A stretch of DNA of 64,000 nucleotides. It comes from CAYMSO01 sp964393185 (GTDB lineage: Bacteria > Patescibacteriota > Dojkabacteria > J137). Positions within the stretch are counted from its first letter, which is position 1. The number at the start of each line of letters is the position of its first letter. Below the pieces are notes generated by a model. That model had not been told where the DNA came from. It saw only the letters and a program-made list of their open reading frames with translations, and made no database searches. Shown here piece after piece: positions 34,426 to 44,755 of the stretch. The position numbers and the translations under genes are program-made. The stretch covers positions 1 through 64,000 of the forward strand of contig CAYMSO010000009.1 in the NCBI GenBank assembly GCA_964393185.1, given 5' to 3'.

Positions 34426-35634
34426 ATGAAAAAATCAGCACTAATTTTATTAATATCTTTTTGTATAGCTTTGTCATCCATGTTTGGTATTGGAGGAGGA
34501 ATTGTAGCTTACTATTTAATTAAAGAATACGATGAAGATAGTGCAAACGAAGATGCCAAAGATTTAAGAGATGCAATTACAAATTCTGTTGAAGTTGTAA
34601 ATGAAGAATCTGCTATTATTAAAGTTGCCCAAGAAGCTAGCGAAGCTGTTGTCAGCATTGTAATAACTGCTGAAGTACCAAAATATGAATATTACGACCC
34701 ATTTGCAGAAGATCCGTTTTTTGAAGGATTTTCCTTACCGCAATTAAGACAGAATGGTACTGAAGAAAGGGAGGTTGGCTCTGGCTCGGGATTTATAATT
34801 AGCAAGGATGGCACAATTATTACAAATAAACATGTAGTTGAACTAGAAGATGCATCTTATACTGTAATTTTTAATGACGGTTCTACTGCAGAAGCAGAAG
34901 TTTTGGCGAGAGACACAGTTCTGGACATTGCTTTTATAAAAGTTGATAAAGATAATTTAAAACCTCTAGATTTAGGCTCTTCAGATAATTTAAAAGTTGG
35001 CCAAACAGTAGTAGCTATAGGAAATGCTTTAGGAGAATTTAATAACTCTGTAAGTTCGGGAATTATCTCTGGACTAAAAAGAAATATTATTGCAAGTGAT
35101 CAAACAGGACAGTTTAGAGAATTGTTGGCCGATGTGATCCAGACAGATGCAAGTATTAATCCAGGCAATTCGGGAGGTCCTTTGTTGGATATTGAAGGAA
35201 ATGTTATTGGTGTAAATGTTGCTGTTGCTCAAAGTGGCGAGAATGTGGGCTTTGCAATTCCGATAAATATGGTAATAGACCTACTGGATCGTTTGGATAA
35301 GAATGGGAACATAGAACGACCAGTACTAGGAGTTAGGTATATATTAATAAATGATTCAAATAAAGAATCACTCGGTGTAGATATTAGCTACGGAGCTCTT
35401 GTTCAGAAAGGACCTAATAATGAACCTGCTATAGTGCCAAAAAGCCCTGCAGATGAGGCAGGAATTGCAGAGGGAGATATAATACTAGAAGTGGAAGGAG
35501 AGAAAATTGAAGGCGATATTACATTGCAAAGATTAATTCAAGAAAGATACATTGATGATGTAGTTGAATTAAAAATTCTCCGTGATGGAAAAGAAATTGA
35601 GGTAGATGTTGAGTTATTTAAATTTAGTATATAA
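34426..35634 (+). CDS. HtrA/DegP-type serine protease with PDZ domain
   Basis: The protein is a membrane-anchored quality-control protease acting outside the cytoplasmic membrane. Residues 7-31 are an uncleaved signal anchor. The trypsin-like domain (about 60-290) has the catalytic triad H136 (TNKHVVE), D167 (TVLDIAFIKVD) and S249 (NPGNSGGPLLD). A single PDZ domain covers about 305-400 (PADEAGIAEGDIILEVEGEK). Length 402 is typical of DegS/HtrA types. It stands alone between two minus-strand genes. Confidence 0.94.
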   Translation: MKKSALILLISFCIALSSMFGIGGGIVAYYLIKEYDEDSANEDAKDLRDAITNSVEVVNEESAIIKVAQEASEAVVSIVITAEVPKYEYYDPFAEDPFFEGFSLPQLRQNGTEEREVGSGSGFIISKDGTIITNKHVVELEDASYTVIFNDGSTAEAEVLARDTVLDIAFIKVDKDNLKPLDLGSSDNLKVGQTVVAIGNALGEFNNSVSSGIISGLKRNIIASDQTGQFRELLADVIQTDASINPGNSGGPLLDIEGNVIGVNVAVAQSGENVGFAIPINMVIDLLDRLDKNGNIERPVLGVRYILINDSNKESLGVDISYGALVQKGPNNEPAIVPKSPADEAGIAEGDIILEVEGEKIEGDITLQRLIQERYIDDVVELKILRDGKEIEVDVELFKFSI

Positions 35635-35774
35635 CTGTGGGTTTCATTGTAAAAATAGACGAAGTTGCGATTACATTTGATCATCAAAAATTTTAGAACT
35701 ACACGACAAAAATAGTTACTGTGAACTTCCGAAAGAAGTAAAAAAGTTTGTACGAAAATTCTTTAGTACTTAGC

Positions 35775-37241
35775 TTACTCAATATTTGCAGTATACAGTA
35801 GCTGTTTAGTTGGAATCTTTAGGGTGTCTAATCCTTCTTCCAGTAAATCTGTCAACTGAGAATCCTCAGGCTTATCATTTACTAAATAGTATATATTTTT
35901 TAAATCTTTATCTATACAAAAATATTCCTGATTCAAATTTACGTCAGAAATCAGAGTTACAAGGTTGTCTGAATCTTTGTCCATCAAGTACAATGTATTT
36001 TTGCCAGATGCAATAATATAATCAGACATCTCGGTAAATTTAACTTCAGTATTGTCTGATTCTAAATTTAATTCCTTTAAAAATGTTTTAACTTCCTTAT
36101 CTTCGATAAGTATATAAAAACTATATAAATTGTCCTTTTGCGAAAGTATATATTGACTACCGTTGCTATTAGCGACTTTAAAATCATAACCTCCCTCAAT
36201 CCTTTCTTTGATCTCCTTATCTAAATCATAAAATATAGCTTCTTTTTCTGCGATTATCATGACTCCATCAGAAGACTGGTTACCAGTTTCGATTGCTATA
36301 ATATTTGATTCAAAATCCTCTTCTTCAAAGGAAGCAATTCTGTTAGAGGAACCATTGCGATACGAATTTAATTCGTACAGACCTTTGCTATCTTTAGTAA
36401 TGTATAGCACCTGAGCATTTGCTGCGGTATAAATTGGATTTTCTGAAGGATCGTAATAGATTATAGATTTTTTATTGGAGCTAAGGTCAAAGTCATACAC
36501 TAATTGGTCATCTTGAATCAGCAAACTATCTGAATTTTTTAACCATTCGACTCTGTCTGGATAAAAGCCTACTACATTCTTAAGATCTTGCACTTCTAGT
36601 TTTGATTCCAAGTCTATAATTAATCCTTGTTGAGATTTTTCGGATAATGCAAGTAGTTTTTTAGAGTCGTAAGAAAGAACGAAATCTAAATCATCCGCCT
36701 GGTCAAATTCAAATTCAGTAATTTTTTTTAGTTCATCTGTTGAATTTAAGCCCAATAAGCCGGAATCTAGATCTAATTTGTAAATATTATATTGATTAGC
36801 CTCTTCTTTTTGAGTAACTATGTAAATATTATTAGAACTGGCATTGTCAATAATTTTCAAAATATCACCTTCCCAAAGTATTTCTGCATTTACTTTTTCG
36901 GGAATAAGTTTTACGTTTATAGTTTTTACTTGGCTTTCTTCTAGTTCAATTTCTTTTTCCCATTTATTATAACCTGATTTACTTATCGATAATTTAAATT
37001 TTCCCGGAGTAACTCCATCAATACGATCTTCATTTAAATCTACTTGTTTCCCGTCTATTGCTGCGGAATAATCACTCACATGAGAATTAATTTTAATGAT
37101 GCCAGTAGAGATGATTTTGCCTTCAGGTGTAACTCTTTTACCCTGCGCAAAAAAAATTAGAGCAATAGTAAGTATAATAAAGAATAGCGCAACAAGCATA
37201 ATCAGAGTGTAATTTCTGAATGTCTTAACTTTTTCGCTCAT
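35775..37241 (-). CDS. Membrane-anchored PEGA-domain protein with beta-propeller-like region
   Basis: One membrane span (about 13-33, LIMLVALFFIILTIALIFF) is followed by an extracellular PEGA-type domain (45-112) with the typical end GVTPGKFKLSISKSGYNKWE. The rest (115-488) has many short beta-rich repeats of the form seen in WD40/TolB-like propellers (IYIVTQKEE, LLALSEKSQQGLIIDLES, VLYITKDSKGLYEL). It is likely a surface or envelope protein. The exact role is unknown. Confidence 0.7.
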   Translation of the reverse strand: MSEKVKTFRNYTLIMLVALFFIILTIALIFFAQGKRVTPEGKIISTGIIKINSHVSDYSAAIDGKQVDLNEDRIDGVTPGKFKLSISKSGYNKWEKEIELEESQVKTINVKLIPEKVNAEILWEGDILKIIDNASSNNIYIVTQKEEANQYNIYKLDLDSGLLGLNSTDELKKITEFEFDQADDLDFVLSYDSKKLLALSEKSQQGLIIDLESKLEVQDLKNVVGFYPDRVEWLKNSDSLLIQDDQLVYDFDLSSNKKSIIYYDPSENPIYTAANAQVLYITKDSKGLYELNSYRNGSSNRIASFEEEDFESNIIAIETGNQSSDGVMIIAEKEAIFYDLDKEIKERIEGGYDFKVANSNGSQYILSQKDNLYSFYILIEDKEVKTFLKELNLESDNTEVKFTEMSDYIIASGKNTLYLMDKDSDNLVTLISDVNLNQEYFCIDKDLKNIYYLVNDKPEDSQLTDLLEEGLDTLKIPTKQLLYTANIE

Positions 37242-37335
37242 TTATCAATTTGTTTTAAGATGTTAAAATCTCTCAGAATTTTATATTATGTAAATGTAAT
37301 ACACAAGTTAAGTTCTACTTTTTAATTTTACTACT

Positions 37336-39069
37336 TTGGAGGGAGGATTCAATAAAACACAGGCAGATATTTTAATCGAAAAAATAGCTCCTATTCTTGG
37401 CTATTCATTAATTGTGTTTCCTATCGTTACAAGCTTTATTGCGCCAGATATAGCAGGCATATATATAATTATATTAAGTGTATATTTTTTATATAAATCC
37501 TTGTCTTCTTGTATCCAATTTGCGTTAGGTTTGAGAAAGATCAGAAATTCTGAACAAATTGATTGGAAAAAGCTGACAGATGGGCTGGAAGATATTCCTT
37601 CCGAAATTAATAAATTAAAATCACATTTGAATTTTATAAAAAATTATACTTGGCAACAGTTTAATAGAGAAGATATGCAAGATGGTATTGACGATATTGC
37701 CTCGAGTCACTACTTTTCGTCATATACAAAATTACCGGGCTTTTACAAAAGAATTCTTTTTAAGTTTGAGAAACAGAAAACCTTAAAATTTATTAAACAT
37801 CAAATTAAAGAGTACGAGAGATTGCAGAATAAAGTGATTATTAAGCCAAGCGATTTGCAACACATAGTGATTATACCTTTTGTAAATGAGCCTATCGAGC
37901 TTCTAAGAGAATCTGTCGAATGTTTAAAAAACCAAACTTTTAATGCAAAACAACTAAATCTTGTTTTTGCTTCTGAGGCTGCTGTAGAAAATGGTCAGGA
38001 AGTCGCGCGAAAACTTAAAAAAGAATACGACCAATACTTTAATAATATTTGGATTACTACACATGTGCTACAACCAACCGATACTATTGGAAAGTCTGCA
38101 AATATGAATTGGGCTTCTAGACACGTCTATGAAGAAGTTTTGAAGCTGGGATGGGATTTGAAGAAAACTACAATTACCAGCTGTGATTCTGATTCAAAGA
38201 TAGATAAACAGTATTACTCGTATGTAACTTACAAGTATTTAACAACAAAAGAAAGTGAATACAAATTATTTACTGCAGCTTTAGTATTTTATAATAATAT
38301 TTGGCGCTTGCCTTTTTACGCCAGAGTAAAAAACTCATTCTCTTCAATTTATAATGTTTCTAAGATGGTGCGAACAGATAGATTAGTCCCTGTGTCTACA
38401 TATACTGCTTCGTTGTGGATGATTAAAGAAATTGATTTTTGGACGCCATGGGTTACCCCGGAAGATTATCATATATTCTTTAAGTGTGTATTTAAATTTG
38501 ACAGCAAAGTGGAAACAGTACCTATTTACCTTATTACAATGTCGGATGCAGCAGAAGGAGATGGGCATTGGGATACCATAAAAAATAATTACAAACAATC
38601 AAGACGCTGGGCTTGGGGAATATCCGATACAGGCTGGATGATCAAAAATTTATTTAAAGGCTGGAACAGATATTCGCTTAAAACAAAGTACAAAACACTA
38701 CATGTAATTTTTGATCATATAATTGGTCCAAATCTTGCTATACTAATTCTCTTTGGTGGAAATTTACCAATATTGCTGAATCCTGACTTTTCTAATGAAG
38801 TTTTTGGAACATTACTTCCAAGTGTGACTAGAACGGTAATAAGAGTAACTTTAATTTTCTTGGTTATAATAATTTTCCTAGACTTTTATTTAAAACCAAG
38901 ACCAAACTACTATCCTTGGTGGAAAAGAATAACAAGAATTCTTGAATGGATAGCGCAACCAATTGCAGGCTTCTTCTTGGCAGCTATTCCTGGCTTAGAA
39001 TCTCAGACTAGACTTATATTTGGCAAATATATGGAATATTATGTAACAAAGAAGAAAAGTAGTGAATAA
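37336..39069 (+). CDS. Membrane glycosyltransferase, cellulose synthase-like GT2
   Basis: The protein has two N-terminal membrane spans (about 18-75), a cytosolic GT2 domain (about 175-440) and C-terminal spans. The catalytic motifs are SCDSDSKID (DxD) near 286-294, a TPEDY segment (the TED-like Asp) near 375, and QSRRWAWG (the QxxRW acceptor motif) near 428. Processive enzymes of this type make and export extracellular polysaccharide, but non-processive relatives exist. No ATG precedes the first membrane helix, so translation probably begins at TTG 37336, next to a GGAGGGAGG purine run. Confidence 0.82.
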   Translation: MEGGFNKTQADILIEKIAPILGYSLIVFPIVTSFIAPDIAGIYIIILSVYFLYKSLSSCIQFALGLRKIRNSEQIDWKKLTDGLEDIPSEINKLKSHLNFIKNYTWQQFNREDMQDGIDDIASSHYFSSYTKLPGFYKRILFKFEKQKTLKFIKHQIKEYERLQNKVIIKPSDLQHIVIIPFVNEPIELLRESVECLKNQTFNAKQLNLVFASEAAVENGQEVARKLKKEYDQYFNNIWITTHVLQPTDTIGKSANMNWASRHVYEEVLKLGWDLKKTTITSCDSDSKIDKQYYSYVTYKYLTTKESEYKLFTAALVFYNNIWRLPFYARVKNSFSSIYNVSKMVRTDRLVPVSTYTASLWMIKEIDFWTPWVTPEDYHIFFKCVFKFDSKVETVPIYLITMSDAAEGDGHWDTIKNNYKQSRRWAWGISDTGWMIKNLFKGWNRYSLKTKYKTLHVIFDHIIGPNLAILILFGGNLPILLNPDFSNEVFGTLLPSVTRTVIRVTLIFLVIIIFLDFYLKPRPNYYPWWKRITRILEWIAQPIAGFFLAAIPGLESQTRLIFGKYMEYYVTKKKSSE

Positions 39070-39297
39070 CAAGTCTCGATATTAGTTTTGTGAATTTCAA
39101 GTTTTGGCAAAATGCAAAATACTAGTTTAGTTATGGTAAGCTATTATTTAATGAGCATGGTTACTAACTGGCTTGTTTATAATTCGAGACCACCTTCGTT
39201 GACGAAATCTACTTCACATCAAGTCTTTTAACACTAGGATAAATACATGACAATATAGTATATTGACACAGCGCAATACCCTTACTTGTTAAGTTGC

Positions 39298-40623
39298 TTA
39301 AAGTGAATGTTTGTGCTTTTTGCTAATATTTAATAATAAACCTACAGACATTAAAGCAACTATTGTACTACTGCCGCCGTATGTAAAAAATGGTAAGGGC
39401 ATACCACCAAAGGGAATAACCGCTAGGTTTGCAGCTATATTCAGAAAAGCTTGAATAACAATCCACGAAGTCATTCCGATAGCAAGTAATGATGAAAATT
39501 TATCTGGGGCATCGCTGGCTATTTTTAAGCCCAAAGAAGCAAAGTATAAAAATCCTACAATCACAAAAATAGCTCCAATTAATCCAAACTCTTCACCTAT
39601 AATCACAAATATTGAGTCAGTATATGCTGCTTCTTGCAAAAATCCTAGTTTCTGCCGAGATTCACCATAACCGACCCCAAATAAACCTCCAGATCCAAGG
39701 GCTACTAAACCATTCCATACCTGGAAACAATCGGCCTGAGCCTTATCGCCTGTTGGTCGTCCATTTATAAAAATATCAAAAAAACAAGCTACTCTACTTC
39801 TTCGGTACGGTTCTAAAATTAAAGCTAAAGATCCAAATAAAGATGCAAAAAACCCAATGCCGTATGTACCAATTGTATGAAGTCTATCGTTGCCAGACAT
39901 ATAATAAACCATAAGTATAGTTAGAAAGATAATAACTGTGGTGTCGAAATCTCTTTGTAACAAAATCAAAACACTTATAATACCTGCAATAAATAAAAAA
40001 GGAAATAATACCTTCTTCATATGATCACCTGTAGGGTCTTTTTTACTAATTTTAAAGTCACGAGTAAGCCACGCAGATAAATATATTACTAATGTGAATT
40101 TAATTAATTCTGATGGCTGCAAGGAAAAGCTTCCAATATCTATCCATCTTGTTGCACCATTAATTTGATTCACAAAAGGCATTTGTATACCTGTTGTAGT
40201 TCCATCAATCGCAGTTTTGCCAAAAAGGGCTTCCGGAAGAATGTATAGTAAAAGCATTAATGATCCAGCAAGCATCAAAGGACTCAGTTTTTTTATAAGA
40301 GCAATCGGCAATATATAAAATACCAGTCCTGCCATACTTCCTAAAACTATCCAGATTATTTGTCTTTTAAAATAGAAAAAAGTATCTCCGTCACGTGTGC
40401 TATAGGCAATCAAAGCACTTGCGCTAAAAATCATTAATAAACCTCCAGTTAATAGTAAAATTGTCAAAAACAATAAATTTAAGTTAGGTATTTTTTTTGG
40501 CAATCGAAGTTTTTTTATATTCTTTAGTTTTTCTTTATTATTCTTTTTTCTAAAAGCTTCTTGCCTTCTTGAGATGATCTCTGTTTTCTTTCGTTTATTT
40601 TTTTTATTTCTAAATCCAAACAT
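39298..40623 (-). CDS. FtsW/RodA/SpoVE family peptidoglycan polymerase
   Basis: SEDS proteins polymerise lipid II during division or elongation. The 441-residue protein has about ten membrane helices, with the signatures LLLTGGLLMIFSASALIAY, FSLQPSELIKFTLVIYLSAW, LILLQRDFDTT (the conserved RD pair), GSGGLFGVGYGESRQKLGFL and GEEFGLIGAIFVI, ending GGMPLPFFTYGGSS. The N-terminal 50 residues are unusually long and basic (NKKNKRKKTEIISRRQE). The motif set resembles FtsW more than RodA, but I leave this open. Confidence 0.9.
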   Translation of the reverse strand: MFGFRNKKNKRKKTEIISRRQEAFRKKNNKEKLKNIKKLRLPKKIPNLNLLFLTILLLTGGLLMIFSASALIAYSTRDGDTFFYFKRQIIWIVLGSMAGLVFYILPIALIKKLSPLMLAGSLMLLLYILPEALFGKTAIDGTTTGIQMPFVNQINGATRWIDIGSFSLQPSELIKFTLVIYLSAWLTRDFKISKKDPTGDHMKKVLFPFLFIAGIISVLILLQRDFDTTVIIFLTILMVYYMSGNDRLHTIGTYGIGFFASLFGSLALILEPYRRSRVACFFDIFINGRPTGDKAQADCFQVWNGLVALGSGGLFGVGYGESRQKLGFLQEAAYTDSIFVIIGEEFGLIGAIFVIVGFLYFASLGLKIASDAPDKFSSLLAIGMTSWIVIQAFLNIAANLAVIPFGGMPLPFFTYGGSSTIVALMSVGLLLNISKKHKHSL

Positions 40624-40916
40624 AACAAGCGTAGAGTGCTAATAATATAAAACAAAAAATTATTTATTCAAAAATTTCGCAAATGGTTAACAAACCCGCA
40701 AAATTAACTTACCCATATTATACTAGGCTTAAAGTTTGTTAAAGCTGTAACTTAACTTTTATCTAAAGCTTCCTTCTTATTTTAAATGATACTGGTCAAA
40801 ATTTGTTGCATCTTTATAAAGAAATTTGCACTTCATGCTAGAATATTCAATGACACTTTTATTGAATTTTTACACTGTTGTTCGTAACTGTTACTAGATA
40901 TATTAATTACTACAAG

Positions 40917-43900
40917 ATGATTAGAAAACTTTTTTCTTTATTTGATTCTAACGAAAAACAAATAAAAAAAACCCTTCCTTATTTAAGTAAAATTAAAGAA
41001 TTCGAAGCTGAACTCAGGGACAAGAGTTTTGAAGAGATGAAAAAGAAAATCAGTGAATTTAAGGCTGAACTTGCTGAGTTAGTAGAAAAAATTCCAGAAG
41101 AAGATAGAAGATCGACCAAAAGAATAGAAAATAGAAAAGCTCTTCCTATTTACGAAACCCAAATTCAAGAAAAACTTTATCAAATTATGCCAGAGTTTTA
41201 TGCAATGGTGAACGAATCTTTTAGAAGAAAAATTCAACACACATACCACAACGTACAGTATCAGTCAGCAATTATTTTGGCAGAAGGACAAAGATTAGTC
41301 GAACAGTATACAGGAGAGGGAAAGACAATGACTTTTATGTTGCCAGTAGCTCTTTATTCCTTGGTAGGAAGAGGCGCGCACTTAATAACAGTAAATGAAT
41401 ATTTAACGAAAAGAGATGCTGAATTTGCTGGCCATATTTTAAGTGAGCTAGGAATTAGCGTTGGAATTATTGCTCCTAGTGGTGCATATAAATTTATAAA
41501 AGATGATCAACTAGAAACATATAAAGGGGAAGATTTTGTACAACAGAGACAAAGTATGACCTTAAAGATTGATTCAATGAGTGGCATTAATCTTGTAGAG
41601 ACTAACAAAAAAGATGCTTACTCATGCGATATTACTTACTCAACCAACAATGAGCTTGGGTTTGATTATTTAAGGGACAATATGGCATGGGACTTGAGTA
41701 GAATTGTTCAGAAAGAATTATACTTCTGTATTATCGATGAAGCAGATTCAATATTGATTGATGAAGCAAGAACGCCTTTGATTATTTCTGCTGCACCTTC
41801 AGATTCTGATACAGAAAAATACACAAAATTTGCTAGGGCTGTTGCGGATTTAGAAGAAGGCGAAGACAAAGACTTTGTTGTTGATCATAAAGATAGAGCT
41901 GTTAGATTGACAGAGCAAGGTATACAACGAGTTGAACAGGAACTGGGCGTTAATAATCTTTGGGAGGATTTTTCTATGGCGTATCATATGGAAAATGCTC
42001 TTAAAGCTAGAGCACTTTATATAAAAAATGATCAATATATAGTTAGAGGAGGCGAAGTTTTAATAGTTGATGAATTTACGGGAAGAGTTTTGCAGGGGAG
42101 GCGATATTCGGAGGGGCTTCATCAAGCTATTGAAGCAAAAGAGGGCGTAGAAATTAAACAAGAAAGTAAGACTTATGCCACAATCACCTTCCAGAATTTA
42201 TTTAGAATGTACAAAGTGCTTTGCGGAGGTTCAGGTACAGTTATTACAGAGGCAGAAGAATTTTATAAAATTTACGGATTGGAAACTGTTGTTATACCTA
42301 CAAACAAGCCAAATATAAGAAAAGACTTTCCAGATAAAATTTACAAAACTGAAGAAGCTAAATTTAAAGCTGTTGCACTGGAAATAAAAGAAAAATATGA
42401 TGTTGGACAACCAGTTCTTATTGGTACCACGTCTGTAGAAAAATCAGAAAAGCTTTCTGAGATGCTAGATCAATTGGCAATTCCTCACGAGGTATTGAAT
42501 GCAAAATTTCACGAACAAGAATCAAGAATAGTTGCTGGTGCTGGTAAAAAGTATGCTGTTACCGTTGCAACTAATATGGCAGGTAGAGGAACAGATATCG
42601 TTATTGGAGGTGGAATTAGAGGTGATGATGCTTGGAAAGAAGTTGCCGATTTAGGAGGATTGCATGTTATTGGTACCGAAAGACATGATGCCCGTAGAAT
42701 TGATAACCAGCTTCGTGGTAGAACAGGAAGACAGGGCGAACCTGGCAGTACAAGATTCTATGTCTCGCTGGAAGACACAATAATGCGGATACTTGGCGGA
42801 GATATAATTAAGAAACTTATGAATTTGGTACGAGTTAGTGACGATACTCCAATTGAGAATTCAATCATATCTCGACAAATCGAAATGGCTCAAAAAAGAG
42901 TTGAATCATTAAATTTTGACTCCCGAAAAAGAGTTGTAGATTATGATGACGTTATGAATCAACATAGAGAAATATTTTATACAAGAAGAAAATCATTGTT
43001 GGTAAATTCCGAAAATGCTGCAGGAAAATTTGTTGAAAACGGAAAAGTTATAAACATTAACTTGCCTGAACATAAAGATAAAAAGTCGCAATACGAAAAA
43101 AGAATTGAAATGGCAAGAGAAAATATTAAAACAATTATTTCTGATATTGTTAATGACGAAATTGATCTATTCGTATCTTTAAGTATATCTGGATCTAAAT
43201 TAAATGATGATCAGGCTGATCAAATAATGCAAGAGCTTTTCGATATAGTTCCAGGTCAGGTAATTAGTCATACTATTCAAAATAATGAAGCTGGAACGAA
43301 AGAATATATTAAGAAACTAATATTAGCAGGCAATAAGATAGAATTGGAGGAAATCTTGAATAATGCATTTGAATATAAGGTACATGAATTTGAAGACGAT
43401 TTTCCAAATATTGTGAAGATGGTTTCTCTAGAAGAGTTTGATAAAAAGTGGGTAGATCATCTGGAATTAATGAAAGATGTTCGAGAAGGAATAGGTCTTC
43501 AAGGTTATGCGCAAAGAGATCCTTTGGTAGAGTATAAGAATCAAGCCTTCAGAATGTTTGAATCATTTATTAAATCTGTAGATGCAGAAATTGCTAGAAA
43601 ATTTTTTAAACTTGTAAAGGTAGTGCAGCAGACACCGCGAGAAATCCAAGTATCTACTAATCAAAATCAGATAGAAGATGTGCTTTCTGGCGATAGAGAA
43701 TTCTTAAATAATGACTTGCAAAAAGCATCTAACGTTATCTCGGATATAGAAAAATCGCAAAGGAAAACATTAGCTTCCATCAGAACTAATGCGGAGAAGG
43801 AAAAAATTTCGGCACAAGCTGGATCTAAAGCTAAAGAAATAGGCAGAAATGATAAAGTTACTGTAAAGTATCAGGATGGAAGGATTGTTAAAGATATTAA

Positions 43901-43952
43901 ATTTAAAAAAATAGAAAAAGATCTAGCAACGGGTGCATGCGAGCTTTTATAA
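40917..43952 (+). CDS. secA: Preprotein translocase ATPase SecA
   Basis: SecA drives secreted proteins through SecYEG. Walker A is TGEGKT (132-137) and Walker B/DEAD-like motif is IIDEADSILIDEARTPLI near 270. The preprotein cross-linking, second ATPase (TNMAGRGTDIVIGGG) and helical scaffold domains (RKRVVDYDDVMNQHREIFY) are present. The C-terminus ends KVTVKYQDGRIVKD and lacks the zinc-binding CxCxSGKKYKxCC tail, as in some Candidate Phyla Radiation SecA proteins. I choose the ATG at 40917 (MIRKLFSLFDSNE) instead of the earlier TTG at 40878, since family proteins begin there. Confidence 0.95.
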   Translation: MIRKLFSLFDSNEKQIKKTLPYLSKIKEFEAELRDKSFEEMKKKISEFKAELAELVEKIPEEDRRSTKRIENRKALPIYETQIQEKLYQIMPEFYAMVNESFRRKIQHTYHNVQYQSAIILAEGQRLVEQYTGEGKTMTFMLPVALYSLVGRGAHLITVNEYLTKRDAEFAGHILSELGISVGIIAPSGAYKFIKDDQLETYKGEDFVQQRQSMTLKIDSMSGINLVETNKKDAYSCDITYSTNNELGFDYLRDNMAWDLSRIVQKELYFCIIDEADSILIDEARTPLIISAAPSDSDTEKYTKFARAVADLEEGEDKDFVVDHKDRAVRLTEQGIQRVEQELGVNNLWEDFSMAYHMENALKARALYIKNDQYIVRGGEVLIVDEFTGRVLQGRRYSEGLHQAIEAKEGVEIKQESKTYATITFQNLFRMYKVLCGGSGTVITEAEEFYKIYGLETVVIPTNKPNIRKDFPDKIYKTEEAKFKAVALEIKEKYDVGQPVLIGTTSVEKSEKLSEMLDQLAIPHEVLNAKFHEQESRIVAGAGKKYAVTVATNMAGRGTDIVIGGGIRGDDAWKEVADLGGLHVIGTERHDARRIDNQLRGRTGRQGEPGSTRFYVSLEDTIMRILGGDIIKKLMNLVRVSDDTPIENSIISRQIEMAQKRVESLNFDSRKRVVDYDDVMNQHREIFYTRRKSLLVNSENAAGKFVENGKVININLPEHKDKKSQYEKRIEMARENIKTIISDIVNDEIDLFVSLSISGSKLNDDQADQIMQELFDIVPGQVISHTIQNNEAGTKEYIKKLILAGNKIELEEILNNAFEYKVHEFEDDFPNIVKMVSLEEFDKKWVDHLELMKDVREGIGLQGYAQRDPLVEYKNQAFRMFESFIKSVDAEIARKFFKLVKVVQQTPREIQVSTNQNQIEDVLSGDREFLNNDLQKASNVISDIEKSQRKTLASIRTNAEKEKISAQAGSKAKEIGRNDKVTVKYQDGRIVKDIKFKKIEKDLATGACELL

Positions 43953-44007
43953 AAATCTTGCATACGAATTAAATTTAGTATAGATTGCAGTAGATAAGTT
44001 AGAGTTT

Positions 44008-44337
44008 ATGATAACAATAACACCGGCCCAAGACGAGCATACAACAGATGATTTTTCGGAAGAAGCAGCAACTTCTTCAAATTTATCTGCGACTGTAACG
44101 CCTGACGAAGAAACAAAATTGAGAATAAAATATTTGGCAAATGTTGGTAAAGCTTTGTTCACTTTGAATAGTGAAGTTAATCAGCAAACCGATTTCTATG
44201 TTGCAAAAGAATCTTTGAATAAGTTTAAGCAAGGAATTTTGAAATTACAGTTGGAAGATGAATCAAGAAAAGGTATGTTGAACCTGATTGAGTATCTTCA
44301 AAAAAAAATTGATAGGAGACTAAAGGCTTCTAGGTAA
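44008..44337 (+). CDS. Hypothetical protein, 109 residues
   Basis: The first 30 residues are acidic and disordered-looking (AQDEHTTDDFSEEAATSS). The rest is helical (IKYLANVGKALFTLN, SLNKFKQGILKLQLED). No family is recognised. It follows secA by 55 bases on the same strand and may be co-transcribed. Its 3' end overlaps the convergent RidA-like gene by 18 bases. Confidence 0.55.
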   Translation: MITITPAQDEHTTDDFSEEAATSSNLSATVTPDEETKLRIKYLANVGKALFTLNSEVNQQTDFYVAKESLNKFKQGILKLQLEDESRKGMLNLIEYLQKKIDRRLKASR

Positions 44338-44739
44338 GATTTTTGACTTAATGGCTATAACTTCTATTTCGATATCACATCCATCTTTTACAGTTTTATT
44401 AATTTCTACCAATGTACTAACTGGTTTGGACTTAGCAAAGTATTTGTTTCTTATGACTGACACTTCCTTGAATTTAGAAATGTCGGTAACATATATTACT
44501 GCTTTCACAATATCATCCAAAGATGAGCCAGCTTCGTTAAGGATTTTTTGAATGTTGTTAAACACAAATTCAGTTTGTCTACCTATATCATCTGGAGCAA
44601 CCGCAAACCCATCTTTATCCATAGCTATTTGCCCAGTTATAAAGATCATCTCTACATTTCCTAAATCTATTTTCAGCCCATGCGAATAAGCACCTATTAA
44701 TTTAGTAAAATCAGCTGGGTTAATAAATTCTTTAAACAT
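44320..44739 (-). CDS. RidA/YjgF family protein without the catalytic arginine
   Basis: RidA proteins form trimers and, when they have the key arginine, hydrolyse reactive enamines/imines from PLP enzymes. The fold is clear: AYSHGLKI, IFITGQIAMDKDG, QTEFVFNNIQKILNEAGSSL, VIYVTDISKFKEV and the final IEIEVIAI. The catalytic Arg of the PARS-type motif (Arg105 in E. coli RidA) is replaced here, where the sequence reads KPVSTLVEI. The protein is therefore likely a non-deaminase Rid subgroup member. Length 139 is typical. Confidence 0.85.
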   Translation of the reverse strand: MFKEFINPADFTKLIGAYSHGLKIDLGNVEMIFITGQIAMDKDGFAVAPDDIGRQTEFVFNNIQKILNEAGSSLDDIVKAVIYVTDISKFKEVSVIRNKYFAKSKPVSTLVEINKTVKDGCDIEIEVIAIKSKILPRSL

Positions 44740-44755
44740 GTTTAGGGCTAATTTG

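Noticed and set aside
35685..35770. Third copy of the 62-bp repeat
   Set aside because: A short stretch resembles the repeat (ILELHD against ILQLYD), but the similarity fades after about 20 bases and is not strong enough.
40878..40916. TTG-started extension of SecA
   Set aside because: The extra 13 residues are not part of the family; the ATG at 40917 gives the normal start.
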